A stretch of DNA of 64,000 nt from Streptococcus parasanguinis (GTDB lineage Bacteria > Bacillota > Bacilli > Lactobacillales > Streptococcaceae): positions 62,001 to 126,000 of the forward strand of contig NZ_CABFMD010000011.1 of NCBI RefSeq assembly GCF_901875555.1, read 5' to 3'. This document shows positions 1-8,945 of the stretch, one piece after another (position 1 is the stretch's first letter; the number at the start of each line of letters is the position of its first letter). The notes below the pieces were generated by a model. It searched no databases. It saw only the letters and a program-made list of their open reading frames with translations, and was not told where the DNA came from. The position numbers and the translations under genes were made by a program.

Positions 1-222
1 CCCATTTCTGGGAAAGAAAATCCAGCATTTCAATCGAGATGGATTCAGTTGGATCCTGAAAAAGAACATCATTTTTCAATTCTCCGAGATACCAACTCAA
101 TTGAAGTATTTGTGGATGGTAAAACTCTCTCGATGACCTTTTATGAAACGACTGAGAATCCCGTCTATACCCTCACGGCAGATGAAGGGGTCGAATTGGT
201 CGTGAAAACCTATCAAAAATAG
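1..222 (+). CDS. C-terminal end of a GH32-type glycoside hydrolase (partial)
   Basis: The reading frame is open from base 1 to a TAG at 220-222, giving the last 73 residues of a protein that starts outside the window. The segment FSILRDTNSIEVFVDGKT resembles the C-terminal beta-sandwich of family 32 enzymes (sucrose-6-phosphate hydrolase, fructan hydrolase), where a 'D-x-S-x-E-x-F-V-N/D-x-G' strand is characteristic. The catalytic five-bladed propeller lies upstream and cannot be seen, so substrate and localisation are unknown. A hairpin terminator follows 28 bases after the stop. Family assignment is by motif only. Confidence 0.6.
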   Translation, partial: PISGKENPAFQSRWIQLDPEKEHHFSILRDTNSIEVFVDGKTLSMTFYETTENPVYTLTADEGVELVVKTYQK

Positions 223-250
223 GGACACAAAAATCTCCTAAAGAAGAAAA

Positions 251-275
251 GACAAGTCTTGTGACTTGTCTTTTT
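251..275 (+). terminator. Intrinsic terminator after the GH32-like gene
   Basis: GACAAGTC and GACTTGTC form a perfect 8-bp stem with a short TTGT loop, followed by five T residues. Confidence 0.8.
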
Positions 276-291
276 GTTGTATCCTGAATAG

Positions 292-429
292 TTCTTGTTT
301 TCATTAAAGAAAATTTTTGGGAATGGTCTCATGGCAATTCCGACTCTCTATCTAGAATATCCAAATGAAGGGGAACCCCAAGCACTTCTTAGCTCCTTTA
401 TTGAACGATTAGAGAAGTTTGAAAAATAA
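292..429 (+). pseudogene. Possible gene remnant, 45 codons
   Basis: This frame is open from a TAG at 289-291 to a TAA at 427-429. It has an internal ATG at 331 that would give a 32-residue peptide beginning MAIPTLYLEYPNEGEP. There is no good ribosome binding site and no promoter. The sequence reads like a protein C-terminus (acidic/basic helix ending FIERLEKFEK), so it may be the tail of a deleted gene. I do not recognise the family. Confidence 0.25.
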
Positions 430-538
430 GGAAGCTGGTTTAAAATAGACCAGTAGAAAGCAGCTTGAATAAAATGTGGCTTGTAGAGAAAGGAAATTCA
501 TGATTTCGCTTTGTCTTCCAGCCTTTTTTAGCGTTTTT

Positions 539-547
539 TGGTATAAT
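539..547 (+). promoter_or_regulatory. Extended -10 promoter of the xseA operon
   Basis: TGGTATAAT is an extended -10 element (TGnTATAAT). It lies 35 bases before the xseA start. No good -35 is visible, as is common for extended -10 promoters in streptococci. Confidence 0.65.
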
Positions 548-581
548 TAAAATTGATCATATTCTGCAGAAAGGAGTTCAC

Positions 582-1922
582 ATGTCCAACTATTTATCCG
601 TATCAAGTTTGACCAAATATTTGAAATTAAAATTTGATAAGGATCCCTATTTGGAGCGGGTCTATCTGACGGGTCAGGTTTCCAACTTCCGAAAGCGTCC
701 CAACCACCAGTATTTTTCCCTAAAGGATGAAAAGGCTGTGATTCAGGCCACTGTCTGGGCTGGGGTGTATCGCAGTTTTGGTTTTGAGCTGGAAGAAGGG
801 ATGAAGATCAACGTCATTGGCCGTATTCAGCTTTATGAACCAGGTGGCAGTTATTCCATTGTCATCGAAAAGGCGGAGCCAGATGGGATAGGGGCCTTAG
901 CTATCCAATTTGAGCAACTCAAGAAAAAGTTGACGGAAGAAGGGCTCTTTCAGGAACGGTGGAAACAGGCTTTGCCACAATTTCCAAGAAAGATTGGGGT
1001 GGTCACCAGTCAAAGTGGGGCTGTGATTCGCGACATTATCACAACGGTGAGCCGTCGTTTTCCTGGTGTGGACATTGTGCTCTACCCGACCAAGGTCCAG
1101 GGAGAAGGTGCCTCCAGTGAGGTAGTTGCCAATATTCAAAGGGCCAACCAACGGGAGGATTTGGATGTCTTGATCATCGGTCGTGGGGGTGGTTCGATTG
1201 AAGACCTCTGGGCCTTTAATGAAGAAGCAGTGGTGCGTGCGATCTTTGAATCACGGATCCCGATTATCTCCAGTGTTGGACACGAGACAGACACGACTCT
1301 AGCAGATTTTGTAGCGGACCGACGAGCCGCTACTCCGACAGCAGCAGCTGAATTGGCCACTCCAGTGACCAAATTAGACTTGCTGTCCCATTTACAAAAG
1401 CAGGAGAACCGCATGGCAACGGCCATGTCCAATCGCTTGGCCTATAACCGTGAACGGTTGGCCAAATTAAGCCAATCCGTTATTTTTAGACAGCCCGAGA
1501 GACTCTATGATGGCTACTTGCAAAAGATTGACCAGTTGCAATTGCGATTGAAACAAGGGATGCGCGAAGTTTATGGACAAGGGGCAACGCAGCTGCAAGT
1601 TCTGCGTCATCGTTTAGAAGCAACTGCTCCCCTGCATCGTATCGAGCGCTATCAGGATCGTGTCCTCCAAGATAAGCGCATCTTAACCAACCGAATGGAA
1701 CAAATCTTAAAAGAGCAAAAAGTCAAGGTACAAAGCTTATCTGAGGCTCTCTTGATGCTGGATACCAGCCGGATTATTGCGCGTGGCTATGCCATGGTCA
1801 AGGAAGACGATCGAGTATTGGATTCGGTGGTGAAAGTAAAAGAAGGAGACCCGCTGTCCCTCATCATGAGAGATGGTCAGTTAGAAGTAGAGGTAAAACA
1901 TGTCGAAAGAAAAAAAGTTTGA
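582..1922 (+). CDS. xseA: Exodeoxyribonuclease VII large subunit
   Basis: This is the catalytic subunit of exonuclease VII, which degrades single-stranded DNA in both directions to acid-insoluble then small oligonucleotides. It acts in the cytoplasm with several copies of XseB. The 446-residue product has the family's usual length. An OB-fold nucleic-acid binding region is at about 8-105 ([17 protein letters not shown]). The catalytic core follows, with [14 protein letters not shown] at 139-152, [10 protein letters not shown] at 200-209 and [20 protein letters not shown] at 231-250. A long coiled-coil segment spans about 265-400. The start has AAGGAG 8 bases upstream. It heads an operon and overlaps xseB by 23 bases. 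Confidence 0.97.
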   Translation: MSNYLSVSSLTKYLKLKFDKDPYLERVYLTGQVSNFRKRPNHQYFSLKDEKAVIQATVWAGVYRSFGFELEEGMKINVIGRIQLYEPGGSYSIVIEKAEPDGIGALAIQFEQLKKKLTEEGLFQERWKQALPQFPRKIGVVTSQSGAVIRDIITTVSRRFPGVDIVLYPTKVQGEGASSEVVANIQRANQREDLDVLIIGRGGGSIEDLWAFNEEAVVRAIFESRIPIISSVGHETDTTLADFVADRRAATPTAAAELATPVTKLDLLSHLQKQENRMATAMSNRLAYNRERLAKLSQSVIFRQPERLYDGYLQKIDQLQLRLKQGMREVYGQGATQLQVLRHRLEATAPLHRIERYQDRVLQDKRILTNRMEQILKEQKVKVQSLSEALLMLDTSRIIARGYAMVKEDDRVLDSVVKVKEGDPLSLIMRDGQLEVEVKHVERKKV

Positions 1923-2112
1923 AGAAAATCTAGCAGATTTGGAAGCCATTGTCCAAAAATTGGAAAGTGGTGATGTGGCTCTAGAAGAGGCCCTTACAGA
2001 ATTTCAAAAAGGAATGAAGTTGTCAAAAGCATTGCAAGATACCTTAGATCAAGCAGAGAAAACTTTGGTCAAGGTCATGCAAGCAGACGGCACTGAAGCA
2101 GATCTAGCATGA
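1900..2112 (+). CDS. xseB: Exodeoxyribonuclease VII small subunit
   Basis: This 70-residue helical protein binds the coiled coil of XseA to form exonuclease VII. The pattern [19 protein letters not shown] followed by [12 protein letters not shown] is the XseB signature of two antiparallel helices. It starts inside xseA (23-base overlap) and its stop overlaps ispA by 4 bases, so translation is probably coupled across the three genes. Confidence 0.96.
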   Translation: MSKEKKFEENLADLEAIVQKLESGDVALEEALTEFQKGMKLSKALQDTLDQAEKTLVKVMQADGTEADLA

Positions 2113-2984
2113 GACAAGAAGAAAAACGAAACAGAGTAGAAGAAGCCATTCGCTCTTTTTATGAGGAAAAAACGGTCGCTCCCCATTTAGTGGACTCAGT
2201 CCTTTATTCGATCCAGGCCGGTGGCAAACGCCTGCGCCCCTTGCTTCTTCTTGAATTGTTAGAAGCTTTTGGTCAGGATTTGACGGATGCCCATTTTCAA
2301 GTGGCAGGAGCTTTGGAGATGGTTCATACTGGCAGCCTCATTCATGATGATCTGCCTGCTATGGACGATGATGATTACCGTCGGGGGCAATTAACCAACC
2401 ACAAGAAATTTGGAGAAGACTTAGCGATTTTAGCAGGAGATGCACTTTTCCTCGATCCATTTGGAATGATTGCTGCGAGTGACCTTTCAGATGCAGTCAA
2501 GGTCTCTTTGATCCTTGAATTGTCAGATTCTTCTGGTAGTCGTGGAATGGTCGCTGGCCAAGTCCTTGATATGGAAGGGGAGCACAAACAGCTCACACTA
2601 GCAGAGTTGCAGACCATCCATGCCAATAAGACAGGACGACTCCTCGCCTATCCATTTATTGCAGCGGGGTCTATTTTAGAACTAGGAGCAGACATTGGTC
2701 AGCTCTTAGAAAAAATCGGGAAAACATTAGGCCTGGCTTTTCAAGTACGGGATGATATTTTGGATTTGGTCGCTGATTTTGAAGCTCTGGGCAAGACCCC
2801 TCAAAAGGACTTAGTGGCAGAAAAATCGACTTATCCAGCCCTCTTGGGATTGGAAGAATCAAAAGCTTTGCTTGAAAGAGAATTGGATGCTTGTGAGGAC
2901 TTGTTGGATCAGATTACAGCTGCTTGCGACTTTGATCCGCAAGCAATCAAGAAATTAATAGAAGGATTACGAATAGATGGCTAA
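2109..2984 (+). CDS. ispA: Geranyl/farnesyl diphosphate synthase
   Basis: This enzyme condenses dimethylallyl diphosphate with isopentenyl diphosphate to make geranyl and farnesyl diphosphate, the precursor of undecaprenyl phosphate. The 291-residue product carries both aspartate-rich motifs of trans-prenyltransferases. The first is [14 protein letters not shown] (from residue 80, the DDx4D form of bacterial FPP synthases). The second is DDILD (about 216-220), followed by GKTPQKD. The basic IPP-binding GGKRLRP is at 38-44. It overlaps xseB by 4 bases and tlyA by 8 bases, in the order xseA-xseB-ispA-tlyA-argR-recN typical of Firmicutes. Confidence 0.95.
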   Translation: MRQEEKRNRVEEAIRSFYEEKTVAPHLVDSVLYSIQAGGKRLRPLLLLELLEAFGQDLTDAHFQVAGALEMVHTGSLIHDDLPAMDDDDYRRGQLTNHKKFGEDLAILAGDALFLDPFGMIAASDLSDAVKVSLILELSDSSGSRGMVAGQVLDMEGEHKQLTLAELQTIHANKTGRLLAYPFIAAGSILELGADIGQLLEKIGKTLGLAFQVRDDILDLVADFEALGKTPQKDLVAEKSTYPALLGLEESKALLERELDACEDLLDQITAACDFDPQAIKKLIEGLRIDG

Positions 2985-3795
2985 GGAAAGAGTGGATGTA
3001 TTAGCCTATAAACAAGGCCTGTTTGACACCCGCGAACAAGCCAAAAGAGGGGTGATGGCCGGCCTTGTCGTTGCCGTTATCAATGGGGAGCGCTTCGATA
3101 AACCGGGTGAAAAAATTGATGAAGCAACCGAGTTGAAACTAAAAGGTGAAAAGCTCAAGTATGTCAGTCGGGGCGGACTCAAATTAGAAAAGGCCCTGAC
3201 GCGATTTGGTCTGTCTGTAGATGGTCGCATCGCAATTGATATTGGGGCCTCTACCGGTGGCTTTACAGATGTTATGCTGCAAAACGGTGCTAGTAAGGTC
3301 TTTTCAGTCGATGTCGGGACCAATCAGTTGGCTTGGAAATTGCGCAATGATCCTCGGGTAGTCTCGATGGAACAGTTCAATTTCCGCTATGCCCAGCCAG
3401 ATGATTTTGAAGCGACACCGAGCTTTGCGAGTATCGATGTCAGCTTTATTTCCTTGGACTTGATTCTGCCAGCCCTTCATCGGATTTTGGCGGATCATGG
3501 GCAAGTGGTGGCCCTAGTCAAACCTCAGTTTGAAGCAGGACGTGAGCAGATTGGCAAGCACGGTATCGTAAAGGATCCCAAGGTTCATCTGGCAGTTCTT
3601 GAAAAAGTTGCCACTTTTGCTGGGGAACATGGTTTTTCTGTGATGGGAATGGACTATTCTCCTATTCAAGGAGGCCATGGCAATATTGAATTTTTAATGT
3701 ATTTAGAAAAGAAAGAAGAAAAAAGAATGCCGACTACTGAAGAGCTTCAAGCTGTGGTAGATCAGGCACATGGAGAATTTAAACATGAAGAGTAA
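2977..3795 (+). CDS. tlyA: TlyA-family rRNA (cytidine-2'-O)-methyltransferase
   Basis: TlyA proteins methylate the 2'-hydroxyl of specific rRNA cytidines using S-adenosylmethionine; older annotation as 'hemolysin' is misleading. The 272-residue product has an N-terminal S4 RNA-binding domain (about 3-62). An FtsJ-like Rossmann methyltransferase follows, with SAM motif DIGASTGGFTD at 88-98. Further motifs are DVSFISLDLILPAL and LVKPQFEAGR. It overlaps ispA by 8 bases and contains the start of argR in its last codons, indicating an operon. The rRNA target in this organism is inferred from the family. Confidence 0.93.
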   Translation: MAKERVDVLAYKQGLFDTREQAKRGVMAGLVVAVINGERFDKPGEKIDEATELKLKGEKLKYVSRGGLKLEKALTRFGLSVDGRIAIDIGASTGGFTDVMLQNGASKVFSVDVGTNQLAWKLRNDPRVVSMEQFNFRYAQPDDFEATPSFASIDVSFISLDLILPALHRILADHGQVVALVKPQFEAGREQIGKHGIVKDPKVHLAVLEKVATFAGEHGFSVMGMDYSPIQGGHGNIEFLMYLEKKEEKRMPTTEELQAVVDQAHGEFKHEE

Positions 3796-4219
3796 GAATA
3801 TCCGATTGGAAAAAATTCGTCGCTTCATTCGCGATCATGAAGTAGGGACGCAAGAAGAAATCGTAGAACATTTGAAAGAAGAAGGCATTTCAGCAACCCA
3901 AGCGACGGTATCACGGGATATCAAAGAATTGGGCATCGTAAAACGCCCTCTGAAAGACATGACCTATGTCTATGAATTGCCACGTAAGCACCACCAAGGG
4001 ATCGGGATGATTGAAAGCAATATCTTGTCTCATCGCCGTATGGGAGAGTATGTCAATTTCACCATGGTTCCAGGGACAGCTCCCCTAGTCAAACGTCGCT
4101 TGCGAGATATCTACAAAAACCATATCTTTAGTATTGTTGCAGATGATGATACGATCTTGTTGATCGCCTATTCCGCTCCAGAAGCAGAGAATATCCTCAA
4201 ATCAATCTTTGGGTGGTAA
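3785..4219 (+). CDS. argR: Arginine repressor ArgR/AhrC family
   Basis: This 144-residue regulator has an N-terminal winged helix (about 1-70, with recognition region ATVSRDIKELGI) and a C-terminal oligomerisation and arginine-binding domain ending with DDDTILLIAYS. Family members form hexamers that bind arginine and repress biosynthesis or activate catabolism. I chose ATG 3785, which overlaps the tlyA stop and has GGAG upstream. An in-frame ATG at 3770 would add MENLN. Position directly before recN matches ahrC of other Firmicutes. Streptococci usually carry several ArgR paralogs, so the precise regulon is not shown by sequence. Confidence 0.92.
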   Translation: MKSKNIRLEKIRRFIRDHEVGTQEEIVEHLKEEGISATQATVSRDIKELGIVKRPLKDMTYVYELPRKHHQGIGMIESNILSHRRMGEYVNFTMVPGTAPLVKRRLRDIYKNHIFSIVADDDTILLIAYSAPEAENILKSIFGW

Positions 4220-4225
4220 GAGCCG

Positions 4226-5884
4226 ATGCTATTAGAAATTTCGATTAAGAACTTTGCCATTATCGAAGAGATTTCCTTAAATTTTGAGAAGGGAATGACG
4301 GTACTGACAGGGGAAACAGGTGCCGGAAAATCCATCATTATCGATGCCATGAACATGATGCTGGGAAGCCGTGCAACGACGGATGTCATTCGACATGGAG
4401 CCCCAAAAGCGGAGATCGAAGGTCTTTTCACCGTGGAGAGCAATCGTCACCTGACGGCTCTTTTTGAAGAGCAGGGGCTAGAGTGGACCGATGAATTGAT
4501 CATTCGTCGTGAGATCTTGCAAAATGGCCGGAGTGTCAGTCGAATCAATGGTCAGATGGTGAATTTGTCTGTCTTAAAGGCAGTAGGGCAACATTTGGTG
4601 GATATCCATGGCCAGCATGACCAGGAAGAACTCATGCGACCCCAATTGCATATCGCTATGCTGGATGAATTTGGGGATGCCAGCTTTTTCCAAACCAAAG
4701 CCGCTTACCGTCAGACTTTTGAAGACTACAAACGCCTGCGCAAACAAGTAGTGGAACTCCAGCGAAACCAGCAGGAAAACAAGGCTCGGATTGAAATGCT
4801 TGAGTTTCAAATTGCTGAGATTGAAGCAGTTGCCTTGGAAGTGGATGAGGATACGCGTCTGGAGCAAGAACGCCAACGATTACTCAATCACAAAATGATT
4901 GCCGATACTCTCACCAATGCCTATACCATGCTAGATGCAGAAGATTTCTCTAGCCTCACCAATGTTCGATCAGCCATGAATGATCTGGAAAGTATCGAAG
5001 AATATGATCCAATCTACAAAGAGCTCTCAGGCCAGTTGGCGGAAACCTTTTATGCCCTTGAGGACATTACCAAGCGCCTCGAAGACGTGGTCGATGGTCT
5101 GGAGTTTGATGGCAATCATCTCATCCAGGTCGAATCGCGCTTGGACTTGATCCACTCGATCACGCGCAAGTATGGTGGCCAAGTCAAAGATGTTCTGGAA
5201 TACCTAGCGCAAATCACCAAAGAATATAGCCTCCTCACGGGGAGCAATCTTTCGTCTGAGGATCTGGAAAAAGAACTCAAGGGCTTAGAAAAAAGCCTGG
5301 TAGGCTTGGCTCAGGATTTGAGTGATCAGCGGCATGCATTGGGCCAAGCTTTGGAAAATGAAATCCAACAAGAATTAGCAGACCTCTACATGGACAAAGC
5401 TCGTTTCCAAGTGCGCTTTAGCAAGGCTAAGTTCAATCGTGAGGGAAATGAAGCGGTCGAATTTTATATTTCGACCAACCCAGGTGAGGACTTTAAACCC
5501 CTTGTCAAGGTAGCGTCCGGTGGGGAATTATCTCGCTTGATGTTGGCTATTAAGTCTGCTTTTTCTCGAAAAGAAGGAAAAACCAGTATTGTCTTTGATG
5601 AGGTGGATACAGGTGTCTCTGGGCGCGTGGCCCAAGCGATCGCAGCGAAAATTCATAAGATTGGTCAAAATGGCCAAGTGCTAGCTATTTCGCACCTACC
5701 TCAAGTTATCGCAGCAGCGGATTATCAATTCTATATTGAAAAAATCAGTGATGCACACTCAACTGTATCGACTGTGCGCTTGCTCAATAGAGAAGAACGA
5801 ATCGAAGAAATTGCCAAGATGCTTGCAGGAGAGGATCTAACGGAAGCTGCCCGTCAACAGGCAGAGCAACTTCTCAAGCGTTAA
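4226..5884 (+). CDS. recN: DNA repair protein RecN
   Basis: RecN is an SMC-like ATPase that gathers broken DNA ends early in double-strand-break repair. The 552-residue product has a Walker A GETGAGKS at 29-36 and a long central coiled coil (about 150-370). The ABC signature SGGELSRLMLA follows, then Walker B SIVFDEVDTGVSG and a distal H-loop region AISHLPQV. It starts 6 bases after argR, in the conserved operon. Confidence 0.96.
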   Translation: MLLEISIKNFAIIEEISLNFEKGMTVLTGETGAGKSIIIDAMNMMLGSRATTDVIRHGAPKAEIEGLFTVESNRHLTALFEEQGLEWTDELIIRREILQNGRSVSRINGQMVNLSVLKAVGQHLVDIHGQHDQEELMRPQLHIAMLDEFGDASFFQTKAAYRQTFEDYKRLRKQVVELQRNQQENKARIEMLEFQIAEIEAVALEVDEDTRLEQERQRLLNHKMIADTLTNAYTMLDAEDFSSLTNVRSAMNDLESIEEYDPIYKELSGQLAETFYALEDITKRLEDVVDGLEFDGNHLIQVESRLDLIHSITRKYGGQVKDVLEYLAQITKEYSLLTGSNLSSEDLEKELKGLEKSLVGLAQDLSDQRHALGQALENEIQQELADLYMDKARFQVRFSKAKFNREGNEAVEFYISTNPGEDFKPLVKVASGGELSRLMLAIKSAFSRKEGKTSIVFDEVDTGVSGRVAQAIAAKIHKIGQNGQVLAISHLPQVIAAADYQFYIEKISDAHSTVSTVRLLNREERIEEIAKMLAGEDLTEAARQQAEQLLKR

Positions 5885-5904
5885 GAGAAAGAGGGTTTGA
5901 AACA

Positions 5905-6633
5905 ATGTCAACATACTTTGTAGTCGGAGATATTCACGGAAAAGCACAAATGCTAGAAGAGCTCATGACAGAGTGGGATGGAAAAGCTCAATTGGTATTT
6001 TTAGGGGATTTGATCGATCGAGGCGAAAACAGCAAACGATCGATTGAAATCGTAAAGGACTACGTAGACCATCACGGAGCTATTTGCCTTTCCGGGAATC
6101 ACGAGTACATGTTTTTAGCTTGGTTGGACCATCCAGAAGAGCGTTATGATCATTACCGAAGAAATGGTGGGGATACGACCATCAATTCACTTTTAGGTCG
6201 ACCACTCGATACTCCTGTGGATGGGATTGCGGATGCCCAAGCAGTTGAGCATGCTGCTCCTGAATTGGTTGCCTTCATACGCAGTTTGCCTTTTGACTAC
6301 GAGACAGAGACCTATTACTTCGTCCACGCTGGTGTGGATCTAACCCTTGAAAATTGGCGGGAAACCAGTGATTATCAAAAAGTCTGGATCCGAAAACCAT
6401 TCCATGAGGCTAAAAACCATACAGGAAAATGGATCGTCTTTGGACATACTCCGGTCTATGGTTTACTCAAGGAACCGATCGGTACTGAAAAACTTTGGAT
6501 TTCAGATCAGAAAATGGGCGTCGATGGAGGCGCTGTCTATGGTGGTGTTCTCCATGGTTTGCTCTTGGATGATCAAGGCATCGTCCAAGACCATGTCCTT
6601 CACAATACAGGTTTTTCTGCTGCAGACGATTGA
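5905..6633 (+). CDS. Metallophosphatase, PPP (serine/threonine phosphatase-like) family
   Basis: This 242-residue cytoplasmic protein has the calcineurin-like metal-binding motifs in order: GDIHGKAQMLEEL (8-20), FLGDLIDRGENS, SGNHEYM, and later FVHAGVD and VFGHTPVYG. These ligate two metal ions in the phosphoprotein phosphatase and diadenosine tetraphosphatase family. The substrate cannot be deduced. It follows recN by 20 bases with its own RBS and may be cotranscribed. There is no membrane segment. Confidence 0.85.
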   Translation: MSTYFVVGDIHGKAQMLEELMTEWDGKAQLVFLGDLIDRGENSKRSIEIVKDYVDHHGAICLSGNHEYMFLAWLDHPEERYDHYRRNGGDTTINSLLGRPLDTPVDGIADAQAVEHAAPELVAFIRSLPFDYETETYYFVHAGVDLTLENWRETSDYQKVWIRKPFHEAKNHTGKWIVFGHTPVYGLLKEPIGTEKLWISDQKMGVDGGAVYGGVLHGLLLDDQGIVQDHVLHNTGFSAADD

Positions 6634-6677
6634 GGGAGCAGGAATGGATATCTTTCACTGCAAAACCCTGTGTTTTT

Positions 6678-6686
6678 TGATATAAT
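6678..6686 (+). promoter_or_regulatory. Extended -10 promoter of degV
   Basis: TGATATAAT (TGnTATAAT) lies 36 bases before the degV start. The -35 region is poor. Confidence 0.6.
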
Positions 6687-6722
6687 GAAAGCAAAACATT
6701 CTTAGGAAGAGTATAGGAATAT

Positions 6723-7556
6723 ATGGCAAATATTAAAATAGTGACAGACTCATCTATTACAATTGAGCCTGAAGTGGTTGAAGAATATGGCATCACCATT
6801 GTGCCGCTTTCTGTTATGGTGGATGGAGTCCTTTATTCCGACAGTGAGTTGGGCGAAGGGGACTTCCTGCGCTTAATGCAGTCTAGCAAAAATCTTCCAA
6901 AGACCAGCCAACCACCCGTTGGAGTCTTTGCGGAGATTTATGAAAACCTAGCAGCAGACGGAGCTCATATCGTTTCGATTCATATGTCTCGTGCCTTGTC
7001 AGGAACAGTAGAGGCGGCTCGCCAAGGGGCAACCTTGTCAGGTGCAGAAGTAACAGTGATTGATAGTGGCTTTACAGACCAAGCCATGAAGTTCCAAGTG
7101 GTTGAGGCAGCTAAGTTGGCTAAAGAAGGAGCAGATCTAGACACCGTTTTAGCTCGTATTGAAGAAGTCAAGGAAAAGACCGAGTTGTATATCGGCGTAT
7201 CTACCTTGGAAAATCTGGTTAAAGGTGGTCGGATTGGCCGTGTTTCAGGACTTTTGAGCTCGCTTCTTAACATCCGTGTGGTGATGCAAATGAAGGACCA
7301 TCAGTTGGAACCAATCGTCAAGGGACGTGGAAACAAGACCTTTAAAAAATGGTTGGATGAATTGGTAGAGAAACTATCCCATAGCAAGGTGGCTGAGATC
7401 GGGATTTCTTACGCAGGGACACCAGAGTGGGCCAATGAAATGAAGGCTCAGTTGCAATCGCTTGTTGAAAAAGCAATCCCTGTTCTGGAAACAGGATCGA
7501 TTATTCAAACCCACACAGGTGAGAATGCATTTGCAGTTTTGGTACGCTACGAATAA
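6723..7556 (+). CDS. DegV family fatty-acid-binding protein
   Basis: This 277-residue DegV/FakB-type protein has an N-terminal [12 protein letters not shown], then [12 protein letters not shown] and a C-terminal [15 protein letters not shown] region. The family binds one fatty acid. FakB members present it to the kinase FakA, which makes acyl phosphate for phospholipid synthesis. Streptococci have several DegV/FakB paralogs and their chain specificity cannot be read here. Its own extended -10 promoter suggests monocistronic expression. Confidence 0.88.
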   Translation: MANIKIVTDSSITIEPEVVEEYGITIVPLSVMVDGVLYSDSELGEGDFLRLMQSSKNLPKTSQPPVGVFAEIYENLAADGAHIVSIHMSRALSGTVEAARQGATLSGAEVTVIDSGFTDQAMKFQVVEAAKLAKEGADLDTVLARIEEVKEKTELYIGVSTLENLVKGGRIGRVSGLLSSLLNIRVVMQMKDHQLEPIVKGRGNKTFKKWLDELVEKLSHSKVAEIGISYAGTPEWANEMKAQLQSLVEKAIPVLETGSIIQTHTGENAFAVLVRYE

Positions 7557-7590
7557 GCTGAATAAATGTTTGAAAAAACAGGTTTAGTAC

Positions 7591-7619
7591 TTGACCGAAA
7601 GGCTTTTTTTAGATATTAT
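7591..7619 (+). promoter_or_regulatory. Promoter of the HU gene
   Basis: TTGACC (7591-7596) and TATTAT (7614-7619) are separated by 17 bases, a near-consensus sigma-A promoter consistent with the abundance of HU. Confidence 0.75.
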
Positions 7620-7666
7620 AGTACTGTTAAGGCGTAAAGCCTAAAAAAAATTGGAGGATTTGTTAA

Positions 7667-7942
7667 ATGGCTAACAAACAAGATTTGATCGCAAAAGTGG
7701 CAGAAGCTACAGAATTGACTAAAAAAGATTCAGCAGCAGCTGTTGATGCAGTATTCGCAGCAGTTTCAGAATACCTTTCAAAAGGTGAAAAAGTTCAATT
7801 GATCGGTTTCGGTAACTTCGAAGTTCGTGAACGTGCAGCTCGTAAAGGTCGCAACCCACAAACTGGTAAAGAAATCAAAATCGCAGCTTCTAAAGTTCCA
7901 GCATTCAAAGCTGGTAAAGCTCTTAAAGAAGCAGTTAAATAA
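7667..7942 (+). CDS. hup: DNA-binding protein HU
   Basis: HU is the 91-residue histone-like protein that bends and compacts DNA as a dimer. The full family pattern is present: [19 protein letters not shown], the flexible arm [21 protein letters not shown], and the C-terminal [20 protein letters not shown] lies upstream and codon use is strongly biased toward optimal codons, as expected for a highly expressed gene. It has its own promoter and terminator. In most streptococci this is the only HU. Confidence 0.98.
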   Translation: MANKQDLIAKVAEATELTKKDSAAAVDAVFAAVSEYLSKGEKVQLIGFGNFEVRERAARKGRNPQTGKEIKIAASKVPAFKAGKALKEAVK

Positions 7943-7957
7943 TTGCATTTTGAAAAG

Positions 7958-7987
7958 CCATCCTAGATTTCTAGGGTGGTTTTTTTG
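7958..7987 (+). terminator. Intrinsic terminator of hup
   Basis: CCATCCTAG pairs with CTAGGGTGG (one G-T) around an ATTT loop, followed by seven T residues. Confidence 0.85.
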
Positions 7988-8017
7988 TTGGACAGCTCTA
8001 TAGGATAAGGGTATAAT
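7988..8017 (+). promoter_or_regulatory. Promoter of the small membrane peptide gene
   Basis: TTGGAC (7988-7993) and TATAAT (8012-8017) are 18 bases apart, right behind the hup terminator and 27 bases before the small gene's start. Confidence 0.65.
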
Positions 8018-8043
8018 AGGAAAAAAGAAAAAGAGGATCCGCT

Positions 8044-8199
8044 ATGCGCTTGATTTTAGGATTACTAGCCTTCTTATTTATCCGACCTATTTTGTATCTT
8101 CTAAAAGGACTGTGGTTCGTACTGGAATTCTGTTTTATGATCCTCGTGGTTAAAATGATCCTAGGAACCGTACGGTGGATGACCAGTTGGATCGGCTGA
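8044..8199 (+). CDS. Small hydrophobic membrane protein, 51 residues
   Basis: A 51-codon gene (ATG 8044, TGA 8197-8199) with an RBS-like AGAGGA and its own promoter. The product begins MRLILGLLAFLFIRPILYLL. It has two hydrophobic stretches (about 2-20 and 23-42) separated by a short KG turn, with basic residues near the ends, so it probably forms a membrane hairpin. I do not recognise a family. The promoter, RBS and start argue it is real despite its length. No terminator of its own is obvious before the next gene. Confidence 0.6.
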   Translation: MRLILGLLAFLFIRPILYLLKGLWFVLEFCFMILVVKMILGTVRWMTSWIG

Positions 8200-8287
8200 G
8201 AGTAAGGTAGAATAGCTGTTTTTAGGTATTTTCTCACAGCTAAACATTTCGAACCACGAAGATTGAACGATAGAGATTAAAAAAATC

Positions 8288-8325
8288 ATTCTAACTAGAG
8301 AATTTAGCTTGAAACATGTTATAAT
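8288..8325 (+). promoter_or_regulatory. Promoter of the Fur-family gene with an inverted repeat
   Basis: TGTTATAAT (8317-8325) is an extended -10. Just upstream, ATTCT (8288-8292) and AGAAT (8299-8303) form an inverted repeat across the -35 area. This is a plausible autoregulatory operator for the downstream Fur/PerR protein, though the match to a Per box is only partial. Confidence 0.5.
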
Positions 8326-8371
8326 AAAGTGATCGGTTGAACCAAACAAACTTTAGGAAGGGGGAAACATA

Positions 8372-8818
8372 GTGAACGCATTGCATCGTAAGGAAGAAGA
8401 ATGTGTAGAAGAAGTCTTGCAGAGTCTGCGTACCAAGGGCATTCGGATAACGGATACCCGCAGAGCCGTTCTAGCTTACTTAGTAGCTAGTCATGAACAT
8501 CCAAGTGCTGAGAAGATTTATCGCGATTTGTTGCCTCAATTCCCAGGTATGAGTTTGGCTACCGTATATAACAACATCAAAGTTTTGATAGACGAGGGTG
8601 TTGTTTCTGAGATCAAGGTTCGCAACGATACCACGACCTATTTCGATTTCATGGGCCATGAACATTTGAATGTTGTCTGTGAAAAATGTGGCCGCATTGC
8701 CGATGTTGAAATCGATGTGCCTGATCTTCGTGAAGAAGCCGCCAGTCAGAGTGGCTATTTGATCACCAAGACCCAGATGACGGTCTATGGCATTTGCCCC
8801 GACTGTCAGAAAGATTAA
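8372..8818 (+). CDS. perR: Fur-family transcriptional regulator, PerR-like
   Basis: This 148-residue cytoplasmic repressor has a GTG start preceded by AGGAAGGGGG. It has an N-terminal winged helix (RITDTRRAVLAYL, then the recognition helix SLATVYNNIKVL) and a C-terminal dimer domain. Two CxxC pairs (VVCEKCGRI and ICPDCQKD) would hold the structural zinc. The regulatory metal site residues (H37, HEHLN, D85 region) fit PerR, the only Fur-type protein in most streptococci, which senses peroxide through metal-catalysed oxidation. PerR over Fur or Zur is inferred from genus knowledge. Confidence 0.82.
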   Translation: MNALHRKEEECVEEVLQSLRTKGIRITDTRRAVLAYLVASHEHPSAEKIYRDLLPQFPGMSLATVYNNIKVLIDEGVVSEIKVRNDTTTYFDFMGHEHLNVVCEKCGRIADVEIDVPDLREEAASQSGYLITKTQMTVYGICPDCQKD

Positions 8819-8831
8819 AGTGAGAGAAACC

Positions 8832-8850
8832 AGAGCCATCGGGCTCTTTT
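8832..8850 (+). terminator. Terminator of perR
   Basis: AGAGCC and GGCTCT form a 6-bp stem with a four-base ATCG loop, followed by TTT. Confidence 0.6.
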
Positions 8851-8945
8851 ATTGTGCAATGATAATTCACATTTTTTTATACCGGAAGAAAAATAGTTTT
8901 AATCATGATATAATAATTAGAATAACCAATGAGAGGAAGAAAAAG

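Noticed and set aside
8787..8945. Upstream extension of the 8946 gene reading through the perR terminator
   Set aside because: No RBS at the upstream start, and it crosses a terminator hairpin; ATG 8946 has a GAGG site and a membrane helix directly after it.
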